Part shown: in pieces, positions 42,508-51,648 of the stretch | Numbering within the stretch: position 1 is the stretch's first letter | Layout: the number at the start of each line of letters is the position of its first letter | From: Oscillospiraceae bacterium | GTDB lineage: Bacteria; Bacillota; Clostridia; Oscillospirales; Ruminococcaceae | Direction of reading: 5' to 3' | NCBI GenBank assembly: GCA_017545185.1 | Contig: JAFWQJ010000051.1 | Location: 1 to 64,000, forward strand | Length of the DNA stretch: 64,000 nt | Made by a program: the position numbers and the translations under genes | The notes under the pieces: generated by a model | What the model saw: the letters and a program-made list of their open reading frames with translations, nothing else | Databases searched by the model: none | What the model was told of the DNA's origin: nothing

Positions 42508-44283
42508 TTGAAAACCGAAAAAGAAAAGAAGCCTTCCAATTTATCCAGACTGCTTGCCTATGCAGGCGGGCACAGGCTGCTGACCTATCTTTCATGGGTA
42601 CTGGCCGCGCTCAGCGCCGTGCTGACGCTGATGCCGTTCCGGTATATCTGGTTCATCATCCGGGAAGCGCTTGAGACCGCGCCGGATTTCAGCCGCGCCG
42701 ACGGCATGATCCGGAACGGCTGGCTGGCCGTGCTGTTCTCGCTGCTCGCGGTCATCAGCTATATTCTCGCGCTGTTCTGCTCACACTGTGCCGCATTCCG
42801 CATCGCGACCAATATCCGTCTGCGGCTGACGGAGCATATCACGCAGCTGCCGCTCGGTGAGATCGAGAAATTCGGCAGCGGCGCGCTCCGGCGGATCATC
42901 GTCAACACGAGCGGCGCTGCGGAAACCTATCTGGCGCATCAGCTGCCCGATCAGGCAAAGGCCTATGCTTCGATCATCGGAATGCTGGCCTTCCTGTTCC
43001 TCTATGACCGCCGGCTTGCGCTGATGAGCCTGATCCCGGCGGTGATCGGCTTTGTCACGCTGATGTCCATGGCGGGCAAAACGGTTAGGGAAAAAATGTC
43101 GCATTATCAGGATGCGCTGAGCGATATGTCCAATGAAGCCGTCGAATATGTCCGCGGCATTCCGGTCGTCAAGACCTTCGGGCAGAGCGTCTTTTCGTTC
43201 CGCCGCTTCCGCGATGCGATCGAACGCTATTCCAAATGGGCAACGGACTATACGAAGGAGCTCCGCGTCCCGATGATGCTCTATACGCTTGCGATCAACA
43301 GCGTATTCATCTTTTTGCTGACGGCCGGCGTCGCCTTCACAAAAGGCGGCGTAACGCGGGAATTTTTGCTGAACATGCTGTTTTATATCATCATCACGCC
43401 GGTCGTGACGCTCATGCTGACCAAGCTGATGCACGCTTCCGAAAACAATATGGTCGTCACCGATGCGCTGGACCGCATCGACACGGTGCTGAATGTCGGA
43501 AAGCTGACGGATACCGGCACGGCACATCCGCAGGACGGTTCCGTTTCGCTGGAGCATGTCACATTCAGCTATGACGGCGAAACCGACGCGCTTTCTGATA
43601 TTTCGCTGCACATCGGCTCCGGAGAGACCGCCGCGTTCGTCGGCCCGTCCGGCGGCGGAAAATCCACGCTTGCCGCGATCATCTCGCGCTTTTTCGATCC
43701 GCAGTCCGGAACGGTGCGCATCGGCGGTGCGGATGCAAAGGACATTCCGAAGGAGGAGCTGATGCAGCAGGTCTCCTTTGTGTTCCAGAATGCAAAGCTT
43801 ATCAAAGGCACGATCCTTGAAAATATCCGCATGGGCAGACCGGACGCATCCGATCAGGAGGTCATGGAGGCCGTCCGCGCGGCACAGTGCAGCGACATCA
43901 TTGAGAAGTTCCCCGACGGTCTGCAGACGGTGATCGGCACAAAGGGCGTGTACCTCTCCGGCGGTGAGCAGCAGCGTCTTGCGATCGCCCGCGCCGTCCT
44001 GAAAAATGCGCCTGTCATCATTCTGGACGAGGCGACCGCCTTCGCGGATCCCGACAACGAAGTCCGGGTGCAGCAGGCGTTCAATGCGCTGGCAAAAGAC
44101 CGCACCGTCATCATGATCGCGCACCGGCTTTCGACCGTCCGGAATGCAGACTGCATTTATGTCATCCGCGAGGGGAAGATCGCGGAGCAGGGCAGCTTTG
44201 ACGCATTACAGAAGCAAAACGGCATCTTTGCCGAAATGTGGGATCAGTATCAGAGATCCGTGGAATGGAGTGTGGCATCATGA
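42508..44283 (+). CDS. ABC transporter, fused membrane and ATPase domains, 591 aa
   Basis: Six-helix membrane domain (about residues 20-310) then an ATPase domain: Walker A GPSGGGKSTLAA, signature YLSGGEQQRLA, Walker B VIILDEATAFADPDN, H-loop IAHRLS. TTG at 42508 is the start, since AAGGAGGA lies 7 bases upstream. It forms a heterodimer with the next gene's product, in the style of YbtP/YbtQ-type exporters-by-fold that import siderophore complexes, or of ordinary drug exporters. The pathway context allows either direction. Confidence 0.88.
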   Translation: MKTEKEKKPSNLSRLLAYAGGHRLLTYLSWVLAALSAVLTLMPFRYIWFIIREALETAPDFSRADGMIRNGWLAVLFSLLAVISYILALFCSHCAAFRIATNIRLRLTEHITQLPLGEIEKFGSGALRRIIVNTSGAAETYLAHQLPDQAKAYASIIGMLAFLFLYDRRLALMSLIPAVIGFVTLMSMAGKTVREKMSHYQDALSDMSNEAVEYVRGIPVVKTFGQSVFSFRRFRDAIERYSKWATDYTKELRVPMMLYTLAINSVFIFLLTAGVAFTKGGVTREFLLNMLFYIIITPVVTLMLTKLMHASENNMVVTDALDRIDTVLNVGKLTDTGTAHPQDGSVSLEHVTFSYDGETDALSDISLHIGSGETAAFVGPSGGGKSTLAAIISRFFDPQSGTVRIGGADAKDIPKEELMQQVSFVFQNAKLIKGTILENIRMGRPDASDQEVMEAVRAAQCSDIIEKFPDGLQTVIGTKGVYLSGGEQQRLAIARAVLKNAPVIILDEATAFADPDNEVRVQQAFNALAKDRTVIMIAHRLSTVRNADCIYVIREGKIAEQGSFDALQKQNGIFAEMWDQYQRSVEWSVAS

Positions 44284-46010
44284 AGAACTGGCTGAAAAGA
44301 AGATTCGCGTTATCCGATAAGGGTGCGGCCGATACGGTCAAGGGCAGCCTGGAAACGGCGCTGCAGAATATTGCCCTGATGCTGCCGGTCGGTCTGCTGT
44401 ATCTGCTGATCCGGAACCTGATGCAGGACGATGTGCAGGTATACAAGCCTGTCTATATCATCGGCAGCGTGATCTGCTGTATCCTGATCCTGCTCACGAC
44501 CTATCTGCAGTACAACAGCACATTTCTTGCGACCTATGTCGAGACCGGCATCCGCAGGATCACGCTGGCCGAAAAGCTGCGCCGGATCCCGCTTTCCTTT
44601 TTCGGCAAAAAGGATCTGGCGGACCTGACGGCGTCGATCATGAATGACTGCACGGTTCTGGAACAGAGCCAGTCGCATTTTGTGGCACCGCTGATCGGTT
44701 CCATGATCTCGACGGTGCTGATCGCGCTCAGCCTGCTGTTCTTTGACCGGAGAATGGCACTCGCTGCGCTGTGGGTGCTGCCGGTTTCCTTTGCGGTGAT
44801 CGCATTTTCGTCCGGTGTGCAGAAGCAGTTATCCCGCAAGGCCGCACAGACCAAAATCGAATGCGAGGACAGCATTCAGGAATGCATCGAGGCGATGAAC
44901 GATCTGCGCTCCAACAATGCAGAGGCAGACTATCTGAAGGGTCTTGAGAAAAAGATCCGCGCCGTCGAGCACCGTTCCGTCATCACGGAATTCGGTACGG
45001 CGTCCTTCGTCGCACTGGCAAATCTGATCCTGAAATTCGGCATCGCAACGACCGTTCTGACCGGTTCCTCCCTGCTGATTCAGGGCAGGACCGATCTGCT
45101 GACATTTTTCATGTTCCTGATCGTCGTCTCCCGGCTTTACGACCCGCTGGAAGGCGCTTTGCAGAATCTTGCCGCGATCATTTCCACGAATACCAACATC
45201 GACCGCATGAACGAGATCCTCGATCATCCTGTCCAGACCGGAAGCGATACGCTGACAAATCAGGGCTGTGACATCTGCTTTTCGCATGTCGGCTTCGCAT
45301 ACGAAAACGGAGAAACCGTCCTTGACGATGTTTCTTTTACGGCAAAGCAGGGCGAGGTGACCGCTTTGGTCGGGCCGTCCGGCGGCGGAAAAACGACGGT
45401 CTCGCGGCTGGCTGCGCGCTTCTGGGATATTACAAAGGGAAAGATCACGGTCGGCGGCATGGATATTGCAAAGACCGATCCGGAAGCACTGATGTCGCTG
45501 TATGCGATCGTATTTCAGGATGTGACGCTGTTCAATAACACGATCATGGAAAATATCCGCATCGGCAAGCCGGATGCGACGGATGAAGAAGTTATCGCCG
45601 CGGCGAAGCTGGCGAATGTCGATGATTTTGCCGAAAAGCTGCCGGAAAAATGGAACAGCCTGATCGGCGAGAACGGCTGTGCGCTCTCCGGCGGCGAGCG
45701 GCAGCGCATTTCGATCGCGCGCGCATTTCTGAAGAATGCCCCGATCATTCTGCTGGACGAAGCGACCGCCTCTCTTGACGTTGAAAACGAAACGCTGATC
45801 CAGTCCGCGCTGTCCCGCCTGATCGCAAACAAGACCGTACTGGTCATTGCGCACCGGATGCGGACGGTCGCCGGTGCCGATCAGGTCATCGTGCTTTCCG
45901 GCGGCAAAGTCGCCGAGGCAGGCACCCCCGCGGCGCTCATGCAGCAGAACGGCATTTTCGCGCACATGACAAGGCTTCAGACCGAAAGCACCGAATGGGC
46001 TCTGGACTGA
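44280..46010 (+). CDS. ABC transporter partner, fused membrane and ATPase domains, 576 aa
   Basis: Starts by ATGA overlap with the previous gene. Membrane domain of about residues 20-310 with six hydrophobic segments, then ATPase with GPSGGGKTTVSR, CALSGGERQRIS, IILLDEATASLDVEN and IAHRMR. Both partners keep the catalytic Glu after Walker B, so both sites may hydrolyse ATP. A terminator follows. Direction and substrate are unknown; a YbtPQ-like role is suggested by the neighbouring EntE and Cy-NRPS genes. Confidence 0.88.
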   Translation: MKNWLKRRFALSDKGAADTVKGSLETALQNIALMLPVGLLYLLIRNLMQDDVQVYKPVYIIGSVICCILILLTTYLQYNSTFLATYVETGIRRITLAEKLRRIPLSFFGKKDLADLTASIMNDCTVLEQSQSHFVAPLIGSMISTVLIALSLLFFDRRMALAALWVLPVSFAVIAFSSGVQKQLSRKAAQTKIECEDSIQECIEAMNDLRSNNAEADYLKGLEKKIRAVEHRSVITEFGTASFVALANLILKFGIATTVLTGSSLLIQGRTDLLTFFMFLIVVSRLYDPLEGALQNLAAIISTNTNIDRMNEILDHPVQTGSDTLTNQGCDICFSHVGFAYENGETVLDDVSFTAKQGEVTALVGPSGGGKTTVSRLAARFWDITKGKITVGGMDIAKTDPEALMSLYAIVFQDVTLFNNTIMENIRIGKPDATDEEVIAAAKLANVDDFAEKLPEKWNSLIGENGCALSGGERQRISIARAFLKNAPIILLDEATASLDVENETLIQSALSRLIANKTVLVIAHRMRTVAGADQVIVLSGGKVAEAGTPAALMQQNGIFAHMTRLQTESTEWALD

Positions 46011-46033
46011 CAGCTTCATCTTACTGCCGAAAG

Positions 46034-46062
46034 CAGCACCTTGATTTCAGGTGCTGTTTTTT
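46034..46062 (+). terminator. Terminator of the tetR-ABC operon
   Basis: CAGCACCT / AGGTGCTG, 8-bp stem, 7-base loop, followed by TTTTTT. Confidence 0.85.
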
Positions 46063-46228
46063 GTTCGCCGGAAAATGCTGTACGATTGACTTTGCATACA
46101 GTTTTGTGTTATGATGATTCCGGTACACCGTTCATCCGAAAAAAATCTGACTTCCGTTACCTTTGCCCTCTATTTCCCGTCGGATAAAGTGAGAAGGGCA
46201 GTCATCCCGTGAGAAAGGAGGGGTTCGC

Positions 46229-46786
46229 ATGACGGAAAAAGAGCTTCTGCAGATGTTTCTGCGGCGCGACGAACGCGCATTATCTGCCGCGGAGGCGCAG
46301 TACGGCAAGCTCTGCAGCACCATGGCCTACCGCATTCTGGGCGATCGACAGGATGCGGAGGAATGTGCAAACGATGTTCTGATGAAGCTCTGGAATGCGA
46401 TCCCGCCTGCGGAACCGCGCTCCCTGACGGCGTTCGTTTCGCGTATCACACGGAATCTTGCACTGGACAGGCTTTCTGCGCTCCGCACGGCAAAGCGCGG
46501 CGGCGGAGAGCTTGCAGCAGCACTCGATGAACTTTCGCCCTATCTCACATCAGACGAAGATCTGGAATCGCATCTGGACAAGATCGCACTGCAGGAGGCT
46601 GTGGAACGGTTCCTGCGTTCGCTGCCGAAGGAGCACAGAAATGTCTTTCTGTCGCGGTATTATTCGATGCAGCCGATCGCGGAGATCGCCGCGGCGCACG
46701 GCTCGACGGTCGGGCGCGTGAAAATGATCCTCCGGCGGACAAAGGAAAAGATGCGTACATTTCTGAAAGAGGAGGGTTTCCTATGA
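46229..46786 (+). CDS. ECF-type RNA polymerase sigma factor, 185 aa
   Basis: Sigma-70 family group 4: region 2 in ILGDRQDAEECANDVLMKLW and region 4 in SLPKEHRNVFLSRYY followed by the HTH IAEIAAAHGSTVGRVKMIL. ATG 46229 follows AAAGGAGGGG. It overlaps the next gene by ATGA, the usual arrangement for a sigma factor and its membrane anti-sigma factor. It probably responds to an envelope or extracellular signal. Confidence 0.92.
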   Translation: MTEKELLQMFLRRDERALSAAEAQYGKLCSTMAYRILGDRQDAEECANDVLMKLWNAIPPAEPRSLTAFVSRITRNLALDRLSALRTAKRGGGELAAALDELSPYLTSDEDLESHLDKIALQEAVERFLRSLPKEHRNVFLSRYYSMQPIAEIAAAHGSTVGRVKMILRRTKEKMRTFLKEEGFL

Positions 46787-48414
46787 AAGAGCAGGATCTC
46801 ATTCAGGCACTCGGCAGTCTGCCGCAGGATATGCTCGACGAACTGGACGAATGGCAGAAAAGCGGCACCCCGCTGACCGGTGCGGAACCGGAAACCGATG
46901 CGCCTGCGCGGACGGGGGAACCCGTGATCACGCAAAGGAGGAATCAGACGATGAAGCAAAAGACGGAAAAAGCACCGGCGCGCCTGCGGGCATGGACAGC
47001 CGGGATCGCCGCGGCAGTCGTGCTGTGTGCGGCAGTCGCGGTGCCGGTCGGCAGAGAGGCTGTCCGCCGTGCGCAGCAGAGCAATGCGGGGTATGCGGAG
47101 AGCGAGCCCGCCGAACCGGTCACAGAGGTATCTGCGGAAACATGGATCGTGCCGGACGGCTGCACATTTTTCCACTGGGAAGATAAAAGTGACCTCGCCG
47201 GTTATTATGACTGTCTTCCGGCAGATACGAAACTGTATGCATTTCTCGACGAATTAGGGGAAGAACAGCCGCCATTGGAAGCGGGGCGTTTAAAGCCCGG
47301 AAATGTTCGTCACTTCGTCTATGGAGAAGACGACGAAGTATATGACATCTATTTCATCGGGCTCCCGATGCAGGAGGTTCCTGACGATATGCGGGATATC
47401 GGCTTTCTCGGCGGAACGCTGACACAGTCCGGAAAGCTGCATCTGAACATCGGCGCACTGACGGATGCGGAACATACCGATCCGTTCACTGAAACAGCTG
47501 AGCAGCAGTACGCGAAGTTTGACACCGCATTGCTCTTTGCAGTTCCGGAAGGCGAACTGCCGGAGATCACAGAGGTCAGCGGCTCCTATATCGAATACCC
47601 GCTGGCAGACCTCCTGACGGATGCACCGGCAGATGAGAATGAACGGGCTATATGGTATTCGCAGCTGATCGAGAAGAACCTCTGGATTGACACTGCGAAC
47701 GGCGAACCCGGCATCCGGCTCATTGCGGATGAACCGGCGGAAGAAATCCTGACCGCTGAGCAGCCGGACACAGTGCCGGAAAACCCGGTTCCGCTGCTTG
47801 AACAGCTGATCACCATCGGCGGCAGCGACTATGTTATAATGAAAGTGCCGCAGGAAGGAACAGTGCAGGTTTTGCACAGCGTTGCGGAGGCAGAAGCCTG
47901 CTGTCAGTATACAGATGAAAAGGTTGTGGCAGATCAGAATTTTGATTTCAGAAGATTCCTGACGGAAGATGTTTTTGCACAGTATGATGTACTGTATTTT
48001 GCCCACAAGGACAATCAGCAGCCGCTTTATTTATACGCCTATGATCTGGCGGGCGGCAGCATCGCTGCGGACGGCACGACATTACAGCTTGATTTTCATG
48101 CACTGATATATGACCCGGAGCATTTGCCGACTGGCACGCTGCGCAGTTATGATGACTATGAGCCTGACTGGAACACTTATTATTTCTATACGGTGCCGAA
48201 AGGTTCACTTCCTGACCTCAATACAATAGAGGTTCGCTTTTCGGAATATCTGATCGGTGAGATTCCGGATGATATTCTCACGCACGCGAATGATTCTGCT
48301 GACAACGGACATACTGCGAAATTACCGGAATACGTCCAAACAACACAGGGATACCTTGACTGGAAAATGTCAATTCCGGAGCAGCGGTATATCACACGGG
48401 AATCTGCAGAATAA
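46783..48414 (+). CDS. Probable membrane anti-sigma factor with large outer domain, 543 aa
   Basis: Cytoplasmic part of about 65 residues (LIQALGSLPQDMLDEL), one membrane helix at about 71-90 (WTAGIAAAVVLCAAVAVPV), then some 450 residues outside with two similar halves containing KLHLNIGALTDAEHTDP and LQLDFHALIYDPEHL segments. The ATGA coupling to the sigma gene and the topology identify it as the likely cognate anti-sigma factor. The outer domain is not recognised and may be the sensor. Confidence 0.75.
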   Translation: MKEQDLIQALGSLPQDMLDELDEWQKSGTPLTGAEPETDAPARTGEPVITQRRNQTMKQKTEKAPARLRAWTAGIAAAVVLCAAVAVPVGREAVRRAQQSNAGYAESEPAEPVTEVSAETWIVPDGCTFFHWEDKSDLAGYYDCLPADTKLYAFLDELGEEQPPLEAGRLKPGNVRHFVYGEDDEVYDIYFIGLPMQEVPDDMRDIGFLGGTLTQSGKLHLNIGALTDAEHTDPFTETAEQQYAKFDTALLFAVPEGELPEITEVSGSYIEYPLADLLTDAPADENERAIWYSQLIEKNLWIDTANGEPGIRLIADEPAEEILTAEQPDTVPENPVPLLEQLITIGGSDYVIMKVPQEGTVQVLHSVAEAEACCQYTDEKVVADQNFDFRRFLTEDVFAQYDVLYFAHKDNQQPLYLYAYDLAGGSIAADGTTLQLDFHALIYDPEHLPTGTLRSYDDYEPDWNTYYFYTVPKGSLPDLNTIEVRFSEYLIGEIPDDILTHANDSADNGHTAKLPEYVQTTQGYLDWKMSIPEQRYITRESAE

Positions 48415-48453
48415 GGCAGCAGCCCCGCAGCTGACAATCGCAAAGGAAAACAC

Positions 48454-48490
48454 AAAGACAGCCGACTGAAAAAGCCGGCTGTCTTTTTTA
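48454..48490 (+). terminator. Terminator of the sigma/anti-sigma operon
   Basis: AAAGACAGCCG / CGGCTGTCTTT, 11-bp perfect stem followed by TTTT. Confidence 0.85.
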
Positions 48491-48501
48491 TCGAAAGCCC
48501 A

Positions 48502-48530
48502 TTGCAATTTTGTCCGTTCCGTGCTATAAT
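48502..48530 (+). promoter_or_regulatory. Promoter of the XRE gene at 48580
   Basis: TTGCAA (48502-48507), 17 bases, TATAAT (48525-48530). Confidence 0.65.
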
Positions 48531-48579
48531 AGCAGCAGAAACCGAACCCGCATCATGCCGGACGAACTGAGGTGAAATT

Positions 48580-49095
48580 ATGGGCAGAGCATCCGTGAAG
48601 CAGAACAAAACGCCGTATCAGCTTGCGCGTGAGGAGCTGGGACTGACCCGTGAAAAGGCCGGTGAGCTGCTGAAGGTCATCACGCCGGACAGGCTGGAAA
48701 AGATCGAGAATGAGAAAACTGTGCCATATCCGGAGGAAATCCTTGCCATGGCAGAGGCTTACAACAAGCCTGACCTCTGCAATTATTTCTGTGCGCGGGT
48801 CTGCCGGATCGGGCAGGTCTATGTCCCGGAGGTGCAGATCCGTGACCTCTCGCGGATCATTCTGGAAATGATCGCGTCGCTGAACCGTGTCAGCACGAAA
48901 AAAGACCGCCTGATCGAGATTGCGGCAGACGGCGGCATCTCCAGCGACGAGCTCGACGATTTTATCGAGATCCAGGACGAGCTGGAAAAAATGTCGGTGA
49001 CGATCGAAGCGCTGCAGCTCTGGGCGGAGAAGATGCTCGCGTCCGGTGCGATCGACACAGAGGCCTACAAAGCCAAAAAGGCAGCGCGGGGATGA
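48580..49095 (+). CDS. XRE-family regulator with helical C-terminal region, 171 aa
   Basis: Residues 10-65 form a Cro/CI-like HTH (TPYQLAREELGLTREKAGEL and ITPDRLEKIENEK). The C-terminal 100 residues are helical (IIEM..., ELDDFIEIQDELEKMS) and may mediate dimerisation or signal sensing. A conserved-looking Cys pair occurs in CNYFCARVC. Followed after 51 bases by the Spx/ArsC-like gene in the same orientation, perhaps one transcript. Confidence 0.82.
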   Translation: MGRASVKQNKTPYQLAREELGLTREKAGELLKVITPDRLEKIENEKTVPYPEEILAMAEAYNKPDLCNYFCARVCRIGQVYVPEVQIRDLSRIILEMIASLNRVSTKKDRLIEIAADGGISSDELDDFIEIQDELEKMSVTIEALQLWAEKMLASGAIDTEAYKAKKAARG

Positions 49096-49146
49096 CCTTT
49101 CTGTGTCCCGTGCGATCATCACAAAACGACCGAAAGGAGAATCCCC

Positions 49147-49494
49147 ATGCTGTTTATTTGCTATCCGAAATGCACGACCTGCAAAAAGGCGCAGAAATGG
49201 CTTGACGACAACGGCCTTTCTTATACGCTGCGCGATATCAAAGCAGAGAACCCGACCGCAGAGGAGCTGCTTTGCTGGCAGCGGATGAGCGGTCTGCCGC
49301 TGAAGCGCTTTTTCAATACGAGCGGGCAGCTTTACCGCGAACTGCAGCTCTCGAAAAGGCTGCCGGATATGCCGGAGGACGAACAGCTCGCGCTGCTGGC
49401 CTCGGACGGAATGCTGGTCAAACGCCCGATCCTTGTCACGGAGCAGACCGTGCTGGTCGGCTTCAGGGAGGCAGAGTGGAGCAGGCTGAAATAA
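49147..49494 (+). CDS. ArsC/Spx-family protein, 115 aa
   Basis: Thioredoxin-fold protein of the ArsC/Spx/YffB group. The N-terminal YPKCTTCKKAQKWL carries a CxxC pair, and the conserved LVKRPILV segment follows near residue 90. Typical length is 110-130. It is closer to the YffB/Spx-like reductase group than to a proven arsenate reductase, and no arsenic genes are nearby. Start follows AAAGGAGAATCCCC. Confidence 0.85.
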   Translation: MLFICYPKCTTCKKAQKWLDDNGLSYTLRDIKAENPTAEELLCWQRMSGLPLKRFFNTSGQLYRELQLSKRLPDMPEDEQLALLASDGMLVKRPILVTEQTVLVGFREAEWSRLK

Positions 49495-49725
49495 TCTGCT
49501 TGCTGTGTCCGTCTCTGAAAATGAAGAACGAATCGTGAATCATGGCGGCATTGCCTGCGGCGATTGATTTGGATATGCCCGAAGGGTACACCGCCGTTCT
49601 TCACTTTTCGCGATTCACGAAAAATGAATACCGGTATGCTGCCGGCGTGCTTCAGCACTGGGAGCAGTAAAGCCAAAGAAGCCGCCCCGCGGCGTGTACT
49701 GCGAATGCTGGGGGAGCTCCGCCAA

Positions 49726-49869
49726 CCGTCCCCGGAGGAAAACGGCGGCGGGCACTGCCCGCCGTCCCCGGAGGAAAACGGCAGCGGGCACTGCCCGCCG
49801 TCCCCGGAGGAAAACGGCAGCGGGCACTGCCCGCCGTCCCGGGAGGAAAACGGCAGCGGGCACTGCCCG
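49726..49869. repeat. Four tandem 36-bp repeats with palindromic core
   Basis: Units at 49726-49761, 49762-49797, 49798-49833 and 49834-49869, nearly identical. Each contains CGGAGGAAAACGGC (unit 4 GGGAGGAAAACGGC) and the hairpin GCGGGCACTGCCCGC. No spacers separate them. They sit upstream of the promoter at 49876. Reading frames through them on both strands are low-complexity shadows. The rest of the 49495-49952 gap holds only that promoter. Confidence 0.9.
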
Positions 49870-49875
49870 CCCGCC

Positions 49876-49904
49876 TTGACAAATATATGATTTTGCTGTA
49901 TAAT
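49876..49904 (+). promoter_or_regulatory. Promoter after the repeats
   Basis: TTGACA (49876-49881), 17 bases, TATAAT (49899-49904). The gene at 49953 follows, with the RBS AAAAGGAGGGC. Confidence 0.75.
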
Positions 49905-49952
49905 ATGGGCAAGCCGGCAGCGAAAGACCGGCAGAAAAGGAGGGCACTACAA

Positions 49953-50267
49953 ATGGTAACTGTCAACACGTATTCCGAACTGGAAGCTGCTGTCCTCAGA
50001 GATGAGACTGTCATCCGGCTGGAGGGCGGCGCAAAGCAATTCTACGAGAAAAAAGCAGGTGACGCGCTCGGCGGCGGACTGATCGGCGCTCTGCCGGGAC
50101 TTCTGATCGGCGGACCGGTCGGCGCGATCGTCGGCGGCGTGGTCGGCGCAGCGGTCAACAGCTCCGCCAATTCGCAGGCATCGCAGCGGGATATTGCAAA
50201 ATTCCTGATGCTCTACTACAGAAAGAGCAGCGCCGGTGTCACCTACATCGAACTGACCCACAGATAA
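49953..50267 (+). CDS. Glycine-zipper protein, 104 aa
   Basis: Short N-terminal domain (TYSELEAAVLRDETVIRLEGG) followed by a Gly-rich hydrophobic segment (GGGLIGALPGLLIGG then PVGAIVGGVVGAAVNS), a glycine-zipper pattern that may insert in or associate with the membrane. A soluble end follows (YYRKSSAGVTYIEL). Function unknown. Monocistronic, with its own promoter and terminator. Confidence 0.7.
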   Translation: MVTVNTYSELEAAVLRDETVIRLEGGAKQFYEKKAGDALGGGLIGALPGLLIGGPVGAIVGGVVGAAVNSSANSQASQRDIAKFLMLYYRKSSAGVTYIELTHR

Positions 50268-50275
50268 TACGGAAA

Positions 50276-50306
50276 CGGCATCTCCCGTGCGGAGATGCCG
50301 TCTTTT
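50276..50306 (+). terminator. Terminator after the glycine-zipper gene
   Basis: CGGCATCTCC / GGAGATGCCG, 10-bp stem, CGTGC loop, then TCTTTTG. Confidence 0.8.
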
Positions 50307-50361
50307 GTTATCATGAGAACCGGGAGAAAACCGTGCGGTGTTCCGAGGGTTCGTGTTGAGA

Positions 50362-51450
50362 TCAGCGGACAGGGATCACGGTGCCGCTGACGGCCACATA
50401 ATCGACATCATCCAGCGGGAGCGGCTGTTTGAAGCTCAGAAGCGTGACATTTTCGTTCAGCAGGCCGGTATCATTTGCTTCCATGGAAACCGCCTTGGTG
50501 ACCTCCTTCTGCTCCTCTGTACCGTCCGTGTGATGCACGGTGACTGCATCAAATTCCATCAGCGCGGCACTGAATGCGCCTCCTGCACTGAGCATGGCAG
50601 GTGCCTGCTGTGCTGTGTCTGTCGTCAGATAGACGCCGATCGGGCTGACGGCCGCGCGGTTCAGCGCAGTATCTTCGCCGGTGTCCGGTACGCTCAGCAT
50701 GACCGGCGTATCCAGCAGCTGCATCTCCGTCGGATAGACCGTATCCAGCGTAACAGTGTGAATATCCTCGTAATTGCCGTTGTATCCGTCGAAGCCGGAA
50801 CCCACTGCTTCACAGGAGATATCTATGGATTTTCCTTCCAGTGATTCGCCCGCCGGAACCATGACGCGTTCAACATAATGAACGGTGCCGTCAGCATCCC
50901 TTCCGAGAACCGAACCGGAGGCACTGTCAAAGAGCCGTTCAAACGAGTTCGGTACACAGTATCTCATAACAGGGTGCGTTGCGTTGAACCAGCGGTCTCC
51001 GCGCTGTTCGGTCTCACCGACGGTTTCGGCATGTTTCAGCTGTGTGTCATAGTAGAAATAGACCGAGTATGTGTCCGCGATATAGCCGTCCAGCGTCACA
51101 ATAAAATCTTCCGTCTCAAATACCTCGTTGAGGTCGCCGCCCATGCCGGTGAAATCGTAGGAAACGGCTGTTTCCGACTTGTGGGAGAAATACCGGTCAA
51201 AGAGCGCGCTGTAATTCCAGCCGGCCGCCGCGCCGACGGTGACCGTCCCGATGCAGAGCATCGCTGCGACGGCTGCCGCGATCATGGCGGCGGGCTTTCG
51301 GGTATGCCGGATGATGCTGCGCAGCAGCTGCAAAAATGTATCCTGCACGATGTCCTCCGCTTCTGCGCGGCTGCCTGCCCGCTGGACGGCAAGCCGCAGA
51401 AGGGTATCATAATACCGCACGACAGCGGCTTCAAATTCTTCCGGCAGCAC
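50362..51450 (-). CDS. Fusion of a sigma-70 region-2 fragment to an anti-sigma (DUF4179-like) protein, 362 aa
   Basis: Residues 1-43 match the start of an ECF sigma factor (YYDTLLRLAVQRAGSRAEAE then DIVQDTFLQLLR) but stop inside region 2. The frame continues directly into RHTRKPAAMIAAAVAAMLCI, the membrane helix of a DUF4179-type anti-sigma factor, and a large outer domain. An in-frame deletion joining a sigma gene to its anti-sigma gene explains this. GTG 51450 is preceded by AAGGTGGTGATC. It can no longer be a normal sigma factor. Whether the product is used or is a relic cannot be told. Confidence 0.75.
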   Translation of the reverse strand: MLPEEFEAAVVRYYDTLLRLAVQRAGSRAEAEDIVQDTFLQLLRSIIRHTRKPAAMIAAAVAAMLCIGTVTVGAAAGWNYSALFDRYFSHKSETAVSYDFTGMGGDLNEVFETEDFIVTLDGYIADTYSVYFYYDTQLKHAETVGETEQRGDRWFNATHPVMRYCVPNSFERLFDSASGSVLGRDADGTVHYVERVMVPAGESLEGKSIDISCEAVGSGFDGYNGNYEDIHTVTLDTVYPTEMQLLDTPVMLSVPDTGEDTALNRAAVSPIGVYLTTDTAQQAPAMLSAGGAFSAALMEFDAVTVHHTDGTEEQKEVTKAVSMEANDTGLLNENVTLLSFKQPLPLDDVDYVAVSGTVIPVR

Positions 51451-51600
51451 GGAATGATCACCACCTTATTGTTGTTCATCATGATGGAAGGCGCTTTCCG
51501 CCTTCACCAATAATACGATCCGGCGAAAGAAAATCTGACAGTATTCAAAAAAATTTTTTGCAGAGGAATCCGGATGCTGCGAACGGCAGCGGATATGCGA

Positions 51601-51635
51601 AACGGGTGCTGACACATCATATCAGCACCCGTTTT
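51601..51635. terminator. Bidirectional terminator after the serine hydrolase gene
   Basis: AACGGGTGCTGA / TCAGCACCCGTT, 12-bp stem, T-rich on the plus side (GTTTTG). Confidence 0.7.
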
Positions 51636-51648
51636 GTGACCGGAAAGC

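Noticed and set aside
49726..49869. CRISPR array
   Set aside because: Units are directly joined with no spacers, and no cas genes are present.
49615..50014. Repeat-bearing reading frames on both strands
   Set aside because: They arise from the 36-bp repeats, which keep frame because 36 is divisible by 3, and lack ribosome-binding sites.
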